Of a stretch of DNA of 12,481 bases, positions 6,690-12,481 are shown piece by piece. Below the pieces are notes generated by a model. It saw only the letters and a list, made by a program, of their open reading frames with translations, made no database searches and was not told the origin of the DNA. Origin of the DNA: Deltaproteobacteria bacterium (GTDB lineage: Bacteria; Desulfobacterota; Deferrimicrobia; Deferrimicrobiales; Deferrimicrobiaceae); contig JAJZRM010000034.1 in NCBI GenBank assembly GCA_021802685.1, forward strand, positions 1 through 12,481, read 5' to 3'. Position 1 is the stretch's first letter. Each line of letters starts with the position of its first letter. The translations under genes and the position numbers were made by a program.

Positions 6690-6989
6690 TCAATCCGTGG
6701 GGTTCGGGTTCTCGAAGCGGGCCTTCTCCCGCGACATCGCCTCCCGGCCCGCATCGTACGCCGCCTTGAGGACGGAACGCTCCTCCTCGACGAATCCTTC
6801 CACCTTCTGCTTGATGTCGCCGCTCCACTCCTCGGTCTTCTTCTTCAGATCCCCGGCCATCCCGCCGATCCTTTCCCGCGCTTCGCGCCCCGAGACGGGG
6901 GCGTACAGGATGGCGAGGCCCGCGCCGATCAGCCCGCCGGCCAGGAACGCCAGCAGGATCCCGCCCGAACCGCAATTTTCGTCGCTCAT
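6690..6989 (-). CDS. YtxH domain membrane protein
   Basis: A 99-residue YtxH-family protein. Residues 10-29 form one glycine-rich membrane helix followed directly by the family signature: GGLIGAGLAILYAPVSG continuing into basic residues. The remainder (about 35-95) is a charged, lysine- and glutamate-rich amphipathic helix, likely coiled coil, facing the cytoplasm or periplasm. YtxH proteins are small stress-associated membrane proteins without a known biochemical activity. The ATG at 6989 follows GGAGG and overlaps the stop of the DUF948 gene (ATGA), so the pair is coupled. This YtxH/DUF948 pairing occurs in many bacteria and suggests a shared envelope function. Confidence 0.88.
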   Translation of the reverse strand: MSDENCGSGGILLAFLAGGLIGAGLAILYAPVSGREARERIGGMAGDLKKKTEEWSGDIKQKVEGFVEEERSVLKAAYDAGREAMSREKARFENPNPTD

Positions 6990-7384
6990 CTTTTTTCCTC
7001 CTTTCCCACGACACTGCGGAAAATATGAGAAACCGCCGCCTTGATTCCCGCGAGCCCGCCGGCGAACCCCACCATCGCGGGGGAGACGGAATGATCCAGG
7101 ACTTTCAACGCGATGTCGACGGGACCCCGCAAGGCCCGGACGCCCTCGGTGAAGTGCGTCACGTTGGACACCGCCCGGTCCAGGCCGGAAACGACGTCCC
7201 GGATGGAGGCGTGCGTCTTCCGCAGGTCTTCCGAGGTCATCTCGATCTGCCGAAGGCTTTCGTCCAGCCTTTGCGCAAGATGCTCCACGTTCCGCCGGAT
7301 TCCCCACATCGCGATCGAAACCACGACCGCGAGGATCAGCACGGCAAAGGCGAGCGCGATGTACAGAACCGACAAGGGATCCAA
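6986..7384 (-). CDS. DUF948-family membrane protein
   Basis: A 132-residue protein with one N-terminal membrane helix (about 6-27, VLYIALAFAVLILAVVVSIAM) and a long helical segment (about 30-85) in which hydrophobic residues recur with heptad-like spacing. The end is glycine-rich (SPAMVGFAGGLAGIKAAVSHIF). This layout matches DUF948 proteins, which have no known reaction. The start is TTG at 7384, chosen because GGAGGT lies five bases upstream and the membrane helix begins right after it. Longer readings add a proline-rich stretch with no signal. It is first in a two-gene unit with YtxH and is divergent from the ECF sigma gene, so control by that sigma factor is possible but unproven. Confidence 0.82.
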   Translation of the reverse strand: MDPLSVLYIALAFAVLILAVVVSIAMWGIRRNVEHLAQRLDESLRQIEMTSEDLRKTHASIRDVVSGLDRAVSNVTHFTEGVRALRGPVDIALKVLDHSVSPAMVGFAGGLAGIKAAVSHIFRSVVGKEEKR

Positions 7385-7514
7385 GGGCCACCTCCCTGGT
7401 GTTCCGGCGCGCGGGGAATTGGCATTCCCCGGCATGGATAAAATACCGCAAAGCAGGATATGCCGCAATCGACCGGGACCGGGATAAAATAAGGGAACCG
7501 GAAGGGGGAGTACC
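7385..7514. promoter_or_regulatory. Divergent promoter region with two GGATAAAATA copies
   Basis: The spacer between the DUF948 and sigma genes contains GGATAAAATA twice on the plus strand (7436-7445 and 7482-7491), 46 bases apart. Each could act as an extended -10 element for the sigma gene, but neither has a good -35 at the usual spacing. No promoter for the divergent DUF948 gene stands out. Since ECF factors often drive their own transcription, these could instead be parts of sigma-specific promoters. That is inference. Confidence 0.3.
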
Positions 7515-8132
7515 GTGTCGGAAGAAGGAGGAGGCGCCGTGGGAGCGCCGGCGGAAAGGGGCGGAACGGTCGATCTGCTCGTCGAAGCGTTCCGGCTGGG
7601 GAAGCCGGGCGCCTTCGACGCCATCGTGCGGGCGCACCAGGACCGTGTGCACGCGTTCTGCGCGCGGATGCTCTCGGACCCGGAAGAAGCGCTCGATATG
7701 TCCCAGGACGTGTTCCTGTCCGCCTACAGGAACCTCGGCTCGTTCCGGGGAGAAGCCTCCCTTTCGACCTGGCTGCTGCGGATCGCGGCGAATCGTTGCC
7801 TGAACCGCATCCGCCAGCGGAAATCGGCCGCCGGACGGGAAGCGCCCTGGCCGGAAGCCGGGGAGGACGGGGACGGAACGGGGTTCCAGCCGGCGGCCCC
7901 GGAAGCGCACGGCCCGGACCGGGTCGCCGAGAACCGGGAGTTGGGGGAGATCCTCTCCAACGCCTTGGCGCGCCTCGACGCCGGCACCCGCTGGATGGTG
8001 CTGTTGTCGGACGTCGAGGGGTTCTCATACGAGGAGATCGCCGATCTCGCGGAAGTGCCCGTGGGAACGGTCAAGTCGCGGTTGCACCGGGCTCGCATGG
8101 CGCTTCGCCGGCTCCTGATGCCGGCGGTCTGA
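7515..8132 (+). CDS. ECF-type RNA polymerase sigma factor (RpoE-like)
   Basis: A 205-residue extracytoplasmic-function sigma factor. Region 2 spans about 33-103 and includes the core-binding and -10 recognition helices (MSQDVFLSAYRNLGSF, then STWLLRIAANRCLNR). A charged linker with low complexity occupies about 104-140. Region 4 (about 145-200) has the helix-turn-helix that reads the -35: FSYEEIADLAEVPVGTVKSRLHRAR. The protein lacks regions 1 and 3, as ECF factors do. GTG 7515 follows GGGGGAG at four bases. The next gene, 14 bases downstream, encodes an anti-sigma factor with a zinc-finger motif, so this factor is probably held inactive at the membrane until an envelope or redox signal arrives. 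Confidence 0.93.
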   Translation: MSEEGGGAVGAPAERGGTVDLLVEAFRLGKPGAFDAIVRAHQDRVHAFCARMLSDPEEALDMSQDVFLSAYRNLGSFRGEASLSTWLLRIAANRCLNRIRQRKSAAGREAPWPEAGEDGDGTGFQPAAPEAHGPDRVAENRELGEILSNALARLDAGTRWMVLLSDVEGFSYEEIADLAEVPVGTVKSRLHRARMALRRLLMPAV

Positions 8133-8146
8133 GGGGACATACAGGA

Positions 8147-9202
8147 ATGGATTGCAGGGATGCGTTGGAGCGTTTGTCCGACTACCGGGACGGCGCCTTG
8201 CCCGCGGATGTCACGGAAAAGGTTTCCCTTCACCTCAAGGCGTGCGCGGAATGTTCGGCGGCCGATCGCTCCCTGGGGGCGGTGCGTGATCACCTCCGCA
8301 ACCTGCCCCCCGTGCCCGCGCCGCCGGAACTGTTCACCCGGGTCCGGGAGGCGCTCGCCCGGGAAGCCGCCTTCGCCCCGTCTGCCGCCGCCGCATCCCC
8401 CGCCGATCCCCCGGTACGGAGCGTCTTTTCCCGCATGAAAATTCCCCTCGAAGCGGCCGCCGTCGTCCTGCTGGCCGCCTCGGTCTACTGGTTCCGAACG
8501 GCGTCCACGCCGCCGGCGGTTCCCCCGGCGCCCGGAAGCCCGCCCGGAATCGCCTCTTCCGCCCCGCCTCCGGCTCCCGTCCGGACCGCCCGCGCAACGC
8601 CGCGGCCTAAAGCGGCGCCTTCTTCCGCCGGGAAAGGGGCGGCGGAATCCGGGACCCGGGAGGCGGGGATCTCTTCCCTCCCGGCGGACACCCCGGAACC
8701 GAAGATCCGCGTCTGGTCCCGGGCAGACCTCCCCGCGGTCCCCGTCCTTCGGACCAGCACGAATTTCGATCGGATCGTCCCAGGACTTCCCGCGGACGGG
8801 CCGGCGGAGGAATCGGAATACCGGTCGCGGACGGCGGAAAGCGGTTCCCCGCCGGGCGACCGGGGCGCGGCCGCCGCGCAGCCGGCGCGGCTCCGTCCGC
8901 TGCTCCCGTACGGGCGGATGGTCTCGATGGAAGTGGCGATGGAAGACCGCGACAGGGTGGAGGAACGGATCGGCGACGCCGCCCGGCGGCTGGGAGGAAC
9001 CGTGGAAGGCACGGACCGCGTGGTCCCCGACGGACCCGTGGCCGTCCGTGTCCTCCTGCCGGAACGCACGGCGCAGGCCTTCCTCGAGGAATTGGACCGG
9101 ATCGGAAAGATCCCGCCGGAGGGAATGCCCGCAAGGAGCGTCCTTCCGCCGGGACCGGCCCCGGGGACGATCGCCTACACCGTCCGCCTCCGGACCAGGT
9201 AA
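8147..9202 (+). CDS. Membrane-anchored zinc-motif anti-sigma factor
   Basis: A 351-residue protein expected to bind and inhibit the sigma factor encoded just upstream. The N-terminal anti-sigma domain has the HxxxCxxC motif (H29, C33, C36) plus C3, a complete ZAS-type zinc site. A membrane helix lies at about 99-116. The periplasmic part starts with a long alanine/proline-rich linker (about 118-165), continues through a poorly structured stretch, and ends in a compact domain (about 262-351) with alternating hydrophobic strands such as VSMEVAMED and VAVRVLLPE. That end resembles the small domains of DUF2275 or DUF4349 proteins; I am unsure which. ATG 8147 follows GAGGGG at ten bases. The gene meets the minus-strand thioesterase with only five bases between stops. 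Confidence 0.88.
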   Translation: MDCRDALERLSDYRDGALPADVTEKVSLHLKACAECSAADRSLGAVRDHLRNLPPVPAPPELFTRVREALAREAAFAPSAAAASPADPPVRSVFSRMKIPLEAAAVVLLAASVYWFRTASTPPAVPPAPGSPPGIASSAPPPAPVRTARATPRPKAAPSSAGKGAAESGTREAGISSLPADTPEPKIRVWSRADLPAVPVLRTSTNFDRIVPGLPADGPAEESEYRSRTAESGSPPGDRGAAAAQPARLRPLLPYGRMVSMEVAMEDRDRVEERIGDAARRLGGTVEGTDRVVPDGPVAVRVLLPERTAQAFLEELDRIGKIPPEGMPARSVLPPGPAPGTIAYTVRLRTR

Positions 9203-9207
9203 ATCGT

Positions 9208-9705
9208 TTACCGATACGCGTCGAAGATCGCGCGGAATTTCCGGCAATCGTGGAACTTGAGGTACGGCATCACCCCGGCCGTCTCCTCCCGGCTCATCGG
9301 CACGAACTTGCCCTTGGCGCGCACGCGCACCGCTCCGTCGTGGAAGATCTCCCCTTCGCAGTAGGCCAGCCGCCCCGCATCCTCGATCATCCGGCTTCGG
9401 ACCCGGATCGCCTCTCCCACCGGCACCGGGGAGAGGTACTTCACCGTGAGCTCCCCCGTGACGAACATCGGGTGGTTCCGGCCGAAGACGGTCGCGGCCC
9501 AACCCATCGTCTCGTCGAGCAGGGCGGCCAGGACCCCGCCGTGGGCGATGTTCTTGTACCCGTTCATGTACCGGGGAAGCGCGACCTGGCCGCACACCTC
9601 GTTCCCCTCGACGAAGAAGCGCGCACGCACGCCGGACGGATTCTCGTCGCCGCAAAGGAAGCACCCCGTCGAGTGCGGAAGATATTCCCGGTCATCGTTC
9701 GTCAT
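9208..9705 (-). CDS. PaaI-type hotdog-fold thioesterase
   Basis: A 165-residue 4HBT-superfamily protein expected to hydrolyse an acyl-CoA or related thioester in the cytoplasm; the substrate is not known. The hotdog signature is NIAHGGVLAALLDETMGWA (52-70), with H55-G-G57 and acidic D64/E65 at the catalytic helix. The N-terminal CFLCGDENPSG (15-25) is typical of a PaaI subgroup. C15 and C18 might bind a metal or be structural. The C-terminal extension from about 140 is longer than the minimal fold. ATG 9705 has GGAGGA upstream. The start overlaps the end of the radical SAM gene by 14 bases, so it is the last gene of that run. Confidence 0.88.
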   Translation of the reverse strand: MTNDDREYLPHSTGCFLCGDENPSGVRARFFVEGNEVCGQVALPRYMNGYKNIAHGGVLAALLDETMGWAATVFGRNHPMFVTGELTVKYLSPVPVGEAIRVRSRMIEDAGRLAYCEGEIFHDGAVRVRAKGKFVPMSREETAGVMPYLKFHDCRKFRAIFDAYR

Positions 9706-10666
9706 GCGCTTTCCTCCATTCCCCGCCGTTCCGCCGCGCTCCCTGGAACGTGCCGCGCCTCTTGAGTTCCGCCGTCACGTCGGCCGCCATCTCCCGGGGA
9801 CCCTTCCCCCACCGCGGCGCCAGGAGCAGATGGTCCGGCGCCGACCCGATCAGCCGGATCACGGCCACCTCCGGCGACAGCCGCTCCAGGAAGTCCACGC
9901 AGGCGGACAGGTACTCTCCGTAAACCGGCGTCTTCACCGCTCCGCCGCGATACGCGGCCTCCATCGGGCTACCCGCGACGACGTGGAAATGGTGAAGTTT
10001 CACTCCCTGGACCCCCAGCCGGGAAAGGAACGGCGCGGCGGAGAGGAACCGGGCCCTCGTGTCGCGGGGGAGACCGTAGATGAGGTGGACTCCGACGTCG
10101 ATCCCCCGGTCCCGAAGGGCCGAGGCGGCGGAAGCGAACGTTTCGACCGTATGCCCCCGGTTCACGTGCCGGAGCACGGCGTTGGACATCGATTGCAGCC
10201 CGATCTCGACGCAGACGTACCGGTCCCTGGAAATCTCCGACAGGACATCGAGGACCGCTTCCCCGAGGCAATCGGGGCGCGTCCCCACGATGATCCCCGC
10301 GACGTCGGGGTGGGCGAAGGCCGCGCGGTACCTCCGCAGGAGATCCCCCGGCGCGGCGTAGCTGTTGCTGAACTTCTGGAAATAGACGAGAAACCGCCGG
10401 TACGCGTGGTGCCTCCCCGGCGACTGGATCGACCGGCGCACCTGCTCCTCCACCGGGAGGCCGGGGAAACGGATCCCCGGCGTGAAGGAGTCGTTGTTGC
10501 AGTAGGAGCACCCGCCGACGCCGATCGCTCCGTCCCGGTTGGGGCAGGTGAAACCGCCGTCCACGGAGATCCGGGCGGCCGGTCCGCCGAGACGCCGGGC
10601 AAGGTAGGAACCGTAATTGTGATACCGGAGCTCCGGATGGAGCGGGGGCAGGATCGTCGGGGCCAT
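9692..10666 (-). CDS. Radical SAM protein, TIGR01212 (YhcC-like) family
   Basis: A 324-residue radical SAM protein with an Elp3-like core. The 4Fe-4S cluster cysteines are C41, C53 and C56 in CPNRDGAIGVGGCSYC, the spacing of the TIGR01212 family to which E. coli YhcC belongs. Other landmarks are YFQKFSNSYA, GTRPDCL, VEIGLQSM and VKLHHFHVVAGSPM, all in expected order. The biochemical reaction of this family is unsettled; a role in RNA modification has been suggested by its relation to Elp3. ATG 10666 lies five bases past the TPR gene stop and gives the usual YHNYGSYL beginning near residue 15. A TTG at 10675 that overlaps that stop is an alternative. Cofactor binding is clear from sequence, the substrate is not. 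Confidence 0.92.
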   Translation of the reverse strand: MAPTILPPLHPELRYHNYGSYLARRLGGPAARISVDGGFTCPNRDGAIGVGGCSYCNNDSFTPGIRFPGLPVEEQVRRSIQSPGRHHAYRRFLVYFQKFSNSYAAPGDLLRRYRAAFAHPDVAGIIVGTRPDCLGEAVLDVLSEISRDRYVCVEIGLQSMSNAVLRHVNRGHTVETFASAASALRDRGIDVGVHLIYGLPRDTRARFLSAAPFLSRLGVQGVKLHHFHVVAGSPMEAAYRGGAVKTPVYGEYLSACVDFLERLSPEVAVIRLIGSAPDHLLLAPRWGKGPREMAADVTAELKRRGTFQGARRNGGEWRKAHDER

Positions 10667-10671
10667 GGCGT

Positions 10672-11313
10672 TCAACGGCCCCGAAGGGCGTTCCCGTGTT
10701 CGCGGAGATCCTTGCGAACGCTTTCCGTGCAGGCCGGATCCCCGTCCGCGCATCGGCGGACCGCCTCGGCGAAGGCCTCCCTCGCCTCGGAAGGACGGGA
10801 AAGTTCGGCGAGCAGGACCCCGAGGGTGTCCAGGAGGGGAAGCGGCCGTTTCGAGGGGTCGGACATCACGGCCTGCAGCAGGAGGAGAGCCTCCTCCCGG
10901 CCGCGGCCGGAGAGGATCGCCGCCCAGGAAAGATTGTTCGTCGCCTCCGGGTCCCCGGGCCGCAGGTCGAGCGCCTTGAGGTACTCTTCCCGCGCCGCGC
11001 CGTACCGCTTCTCCGAAAGCCGCACGTTCCCGAGGTTGAACCGGGCCCGGAAGGAGGCGCCGTCCTTCTTCAGCGCCCGCTCGTATTCCCGCGCGGCCAG
11101 GGCGGGTTCCCCCTTCCCCTCGTACGCCACCCCGAGGGCCACGTGCTCTTCCGCGGACAGGGGATCCTCGAGCACGATGACCTTCGGCACGCGGCCGCAC
11201 CCGGCCGCCATCGCGACCGCCAGCAGCAGCGCCGACAGGAGCCACCGGCGCCCCCGGCGGGACACGACGGCCCGCCGCCCAGGGAGACGCGACCCTGCGG
11301 GGGGCATCGTCAC
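10672..11313 (-). CDS. TPR-repeat lipoprotein
   Basis: A 213-residue outer- or inner-membrane lipoprotein. A basic start (RRGRR) is followed by a hydrophobic stretch and a lipobox ending MAAGC with the lipidated cysteine at residue 39. The mature part is a string of about four tetratricopeptide repeats (roughly 54-87, 88-121, 122-155, 160-193), recognised from patterns such as ALGVAYEGKGEPALAAREYERAL and NLGNVRLSEKRYGAAREEYLKAL. TPR arrays are protein-interaction scaffolds without catalytic activity. GTG 11313 is preferred because GGAGGA sits five bases upstream; ATG 11307 is possible. It follows the PA2778-like peptidase. As I recall, many PA2778 proteins carry TPRs at their own C-terminus, so this may be the split-off partner. 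The spacer before it is repeat-rich. Confidence 0.85.
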   Translation of the reverse strand: MTMPPAGSRLPGRRAVVSRRGRRWLLSALLLAVAMAAGCGRVPKVIVLEDPLSAEEHVALGVAYEGKGEPALAAREYERALKKDGASFRARFNLGNVRLSEKRYGAAREEYLKALDLRPGDPEATNNLSWAAILSGRGREEALLLLQAVMSDPSKRPLPLLDTLGVLLAELSRPSEAREAFAEAVRRCADGDPACTESVRKDLREHGNALRGR

Positions 11314-11448
11314 CGGGCTCCTCCCGCCGTGGCGACGAAGGCCATGGATGGCCGAGTTCCGAGGCGGCCATGGATGGCCACGGCTTCCATCGCCTCGGCC
11401 GATGGCCGTCGTCACTTCGGGCTCCTCCCCGCCGTGACGACGATGGCC
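11308..11448. repeat. Direct repeat pair and palindromes around the peptidase 3' end
   Basis: The stretch 11308-11343 is a near copy of 11410-11448, with a few substitutions and a 3-base length difference; the second copy covers the last codons and stop of the peptidase gene. Between them, the 14-base palindrome GGCCATGGATGGCC occurs at 11340-11353 and again at 11366-11379, and CCGAGGCG (11359-11366) pairs with CGCCTCGG (11391-11398) around a 24-base loop. Transcribed, the spacer could fold into a strong hairpin between the peptidase and TPR genes. The copy at 11308-11343 supplies the ribosome binding site of the TPR gene. Confidence 0.75.
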
Positions 11449-11996
11449 AGCCGCCCCATCTTCGCCCACTGCGCATCCAGGACGCCGTACGGGATGACCG
11501 CCCCTTCCGTCCGGCCGGAGTGGGCGACAACCCCCGCCGGCGTCACGCCGTAGGCGACCAGGTAGTGGGGGCGGCTCCATGCCCACGCGCCCAGGTCGAC
11601 CAGGAGGATCACCGGCTCCCCGGCGGCGATCCGCCGCCGGAGCCCCGTCATGTCGAGCCCGGTCACCTCGGCCGGAAGGCCGCGGCGGCGGGCCGCCGCC
11701 GCAAGATCGGTGATGAGCGTCCCCCGGAGCCCCGCCGTGCGCGTCTCCCCGGCCAGTTCCCGCGTCGTCCCGTTTTTTCCGTGAAACCGCAGGAGCATCG
11801 CGAGCGAGGAAGGGCCGCAGGTATCCTCTTCCTGCGGGAGGAAAGGGACGCCGGGAATGACGTGCGTCGCCGCGGCGGGAGCGCCGGCGGCGACGGACGG
11901 CTCCCCGGCAGGCCGGGGCGACGCGCACCCTCCCGAAAGGAAAAGGGCGCCGCCAAGGAGCAGGGCGGCGCCCGGGAGCCGGAAAACCCGCGGCAT
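11412..11996 (-). CDS. PA2778-family C39-like cysteine peptidase lipoprotein
   Basis: A 194-residue papain-like (C39-like) cysteine peptidase anchored as a lipoprotein. The signal ends in LSGGC with C24 as the lipidated residue. The peptidase domain begins PFLPQEEDTCGPSSLAMLL: Q54 would form the oxyanion hole and C60 is the nucleophile. H144 in RPHYLVAYG is the catalytic base. No clear third acidic residue follows; the position holds AHSG, which I recall as usual in this family. It is shorter than PA2778 proteins that carry C-terminal TPRs; a separate TPR lipoprotein follows. The ATG overlaps the PA2779-like stop by one base (TGATG). The natural substrate is unknown; the PA2779-like neighbour is an obvious candidate partner. 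Confidence 0.87.
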   Translation of the reverse strand: MPRVFRLPGAALLLGGALFLSGGCASPRPAGEPSVAAGAPAAATHVIPGVPFLPQEEDTCGPSSLAMLLRFHGKNGTTRELAGETRTAGLRGTLITDLAAAARRRGLPAEVTGLDMTGLRRRIAAGEPVILLVDLGAWAWSRPHYLVAYGVTPAGVVAHSGRTEGAVIPYGVLDAQWAKMGRLAIVVTAGRSPK

Positions 11997-12397
11997 CAGC
12001 GGATGATGATCTCCTTGTCCATCAGCTTGAAGATCACGATGACGAGGATGATGAGGATCGCCAGGCCGATGAGGACGCCGAGGGCGCTGTCCGTTCCCGC
12101 CGCCGCCCGGTCGGTCAGCGATGCGAGGCGGTGCAGATCCTGTTCGCTCATCGCCCGGACCTTGGCCATCGCCTCTTCGGGCGAAACGCCGTAATCGACC
12201 AGCTTCTGGACGACGATCTTGTTCTCGAGGAACGATTGCACCTTCGCCAGGTCTTCGGCCCGGGCCGTCCCGTCCGGCAGGCGGGAGGCGATCACGCCCG
12301 CTTCGGCGGCGCCCTGCAAGGTTCCGAGGACTCCCATCCAGGCGGCCATCGCCACCGCCAGCACGACGAACCATCCCGCTTTCCGCACGGTCGTCAT
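11996..12397 (-). CDS. PA2779-family membrane protein
   Basis: A 133-residue protein with a hydrophobic N-terminal segment (about 8-29, possible signal or anchor), a soluble helical middle (about 40-95) and a C-terminal membrane helix (about 106-126, ALGVLIGLAILIILVIVIF) followed by a short charged tail (KLMDKEIIIR). The middle contains VVQKLVDYGVSPEEAMAKVRAMSEQDLHRLA, typical of PA2779 proteins, which carry a similar segment ahead of the C-terminal helix. Its biochemical role is not known; family members sit next to PA2778-type cysteine peptidases, as here. ATG 12397 is chosen because AGGAGGT lies eight bases upstream; an adjacent TTG (12400) is the alternative. First gene of the five-gene minus-strand run. 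Confidence 0.87.
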   Translation of the reverse strand: MTTVRKAGWFVVLAVAMAAWMGVLGTLQGAAEAGVIASRLPDGTARAEDLAKVQSFLENKIVVQKLVDYGVSPEEAMAKVRAMSEQDLHRLASLTDRAAAGTDSALGVLIGLAILIILVIVIFKLMDKEIIIR

Positions 12398-12430
12398 CAA
12401 CCATCACCTCCTGATTGTTCTTTACCGACG

Positions 12431-12445
12431 CGTTGCGATGCAACG
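12431..12445. repeat. Short inverted repeat upstream of the PA2779-like gene
   Basis: CGTTGC-GAT-GCAACG is a perfect 6-base-pair inverted repeat with a 3-base centre, 34 bases before the PA2779-like start. It lies where an operator or an early hairpin in the leader could act. No convincing -35/-10 pair is visible around it. It shares TTGC/GCAA arms with the zinc boxes but the spacing differs (3 rather than about 7-9), so it is not assigned to Zur. Confidence 0.4.
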
Positions 12446-12481
12446 GTATCGGCCCATAGTCGCAGATGCCGCGCCGCCCGG

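Noticed and set aside
7419..7435. Possible sigma-54 promoter (TTGGCA followed by GGCAT)
   Set aside because: The GG and GC dinucleotides are nine bases apart instead of ten and the -12 element lacks TTGC, so the match does not meet the strict sigma-54 spacing.
9446..11437. A 663-residue plus-strand reading frame opposite the radical SAM and TPR genes
   Set aside because: It is low complexity and arginine/proline rich. The opposite strand has clear radical SAM, hotdog and TPR proteins with ribosome binding sites.
12431..12445. A third Zur box upstream of the PA2779-like gene
   Set aside because: The arms share TTGC/GCAA with the zinc boxes but the centre is only three bases and GC-containing, so it does not fit the shared box pattern. 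It is kept only as a generic inverted repeat.
1..12481. CRISPR array, tRNA/rRNA genes, transposases, phage genes
   Set aside because: I saw no regularly spaced repeats, no tRNA-like cloverleaf sequence, and no transposase, integrase or phage structural protein in any frame.

Overview
The window is very GC-rich bacterial DNA, densely packed with genes that often overlap by a few bases. Nearly every stop codon is TGA (15 of the 17 visible gene ends; the other two are TAA). The gene content includes a rubrerythrin, a TIGR01212-type radical SAM protein, a PA2778/PA2779 pair, YtxH and DUF948 proteins, and an ECF sigma/anti-sigma pair. This fits a Gram-negative bacterium with anaerobic or microaerobic ancestry, most likely a deltaproteobacterial-type lineage (Desulfobacterota/Desulfuromonadota-like). 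That assignment is inference from gene content; there is no rRNA or other taxonomic marker. I see no mobile element, tRNA, rRNA or CRISPR array.

Layout. (1) 1-1837, minus: a class I SAM methyltransferase is translationally coupled to a penicillin-binding transpeptidase whose C-terminal end runs off the left edge of the window. (2) 1906-2851, minus: a secreted CARDB-like protein and a small exported protein, followed by a terminator. (3) 2927-5963, plus: a complete zinc-uptake operon, zur-znuA-znuC-znuB. Two tandem repressor boxes overlay its promoter, which makes it a self-regulated zinc module. (4) 6054-6623, plus: a rubrerythrin with its own promoter, interrupted by one in-frame TAG at codon 69. 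(5) 6690-7384, minus: a coupled DUF948/YtxH membrane-protein pair. (6) 7515-9202, plus: an ECF sigma factor and a membrane-anchored zinc-motif anti-sigma factor. (7) 9208-12397, minus: a five-gene run of PA2779-like protein, PA2778-like cysteine peptidase lipoprotein, TPR lipoprotein, TIGR01212-type radical SAM protein and PaaI-type hotdog thioesterase. A repeat-rich spacer separates the peptidase from the TPR gene.

How the genes fit together. The zinc operon is the clearest functional unit: the Fur-family regulator senses zinc, ZnuA captures it in the periplasm, ZnuB carries it across the membrane and ZnuC supplies ATP. The boxes lie between zur and the divergent CARDB operon, so that operon might also respond to zinc. 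Most of the remaining genes point to the cell envelope: the PBP, an ECF/anti-sigma pair, YtxH/DUF948, and a lipoprotein peptidase with a TPR partner.

The items most worth a second look are the amber codon in the otherwise intact rubrerythrin, the tandem 17-bp zinc boxes with no match to the Zur motifs I know, and the palindromic spacer and duplicated peptidase 3' end in front of the TPR lipoprotein. I did not find a wholly new multi-gene system.
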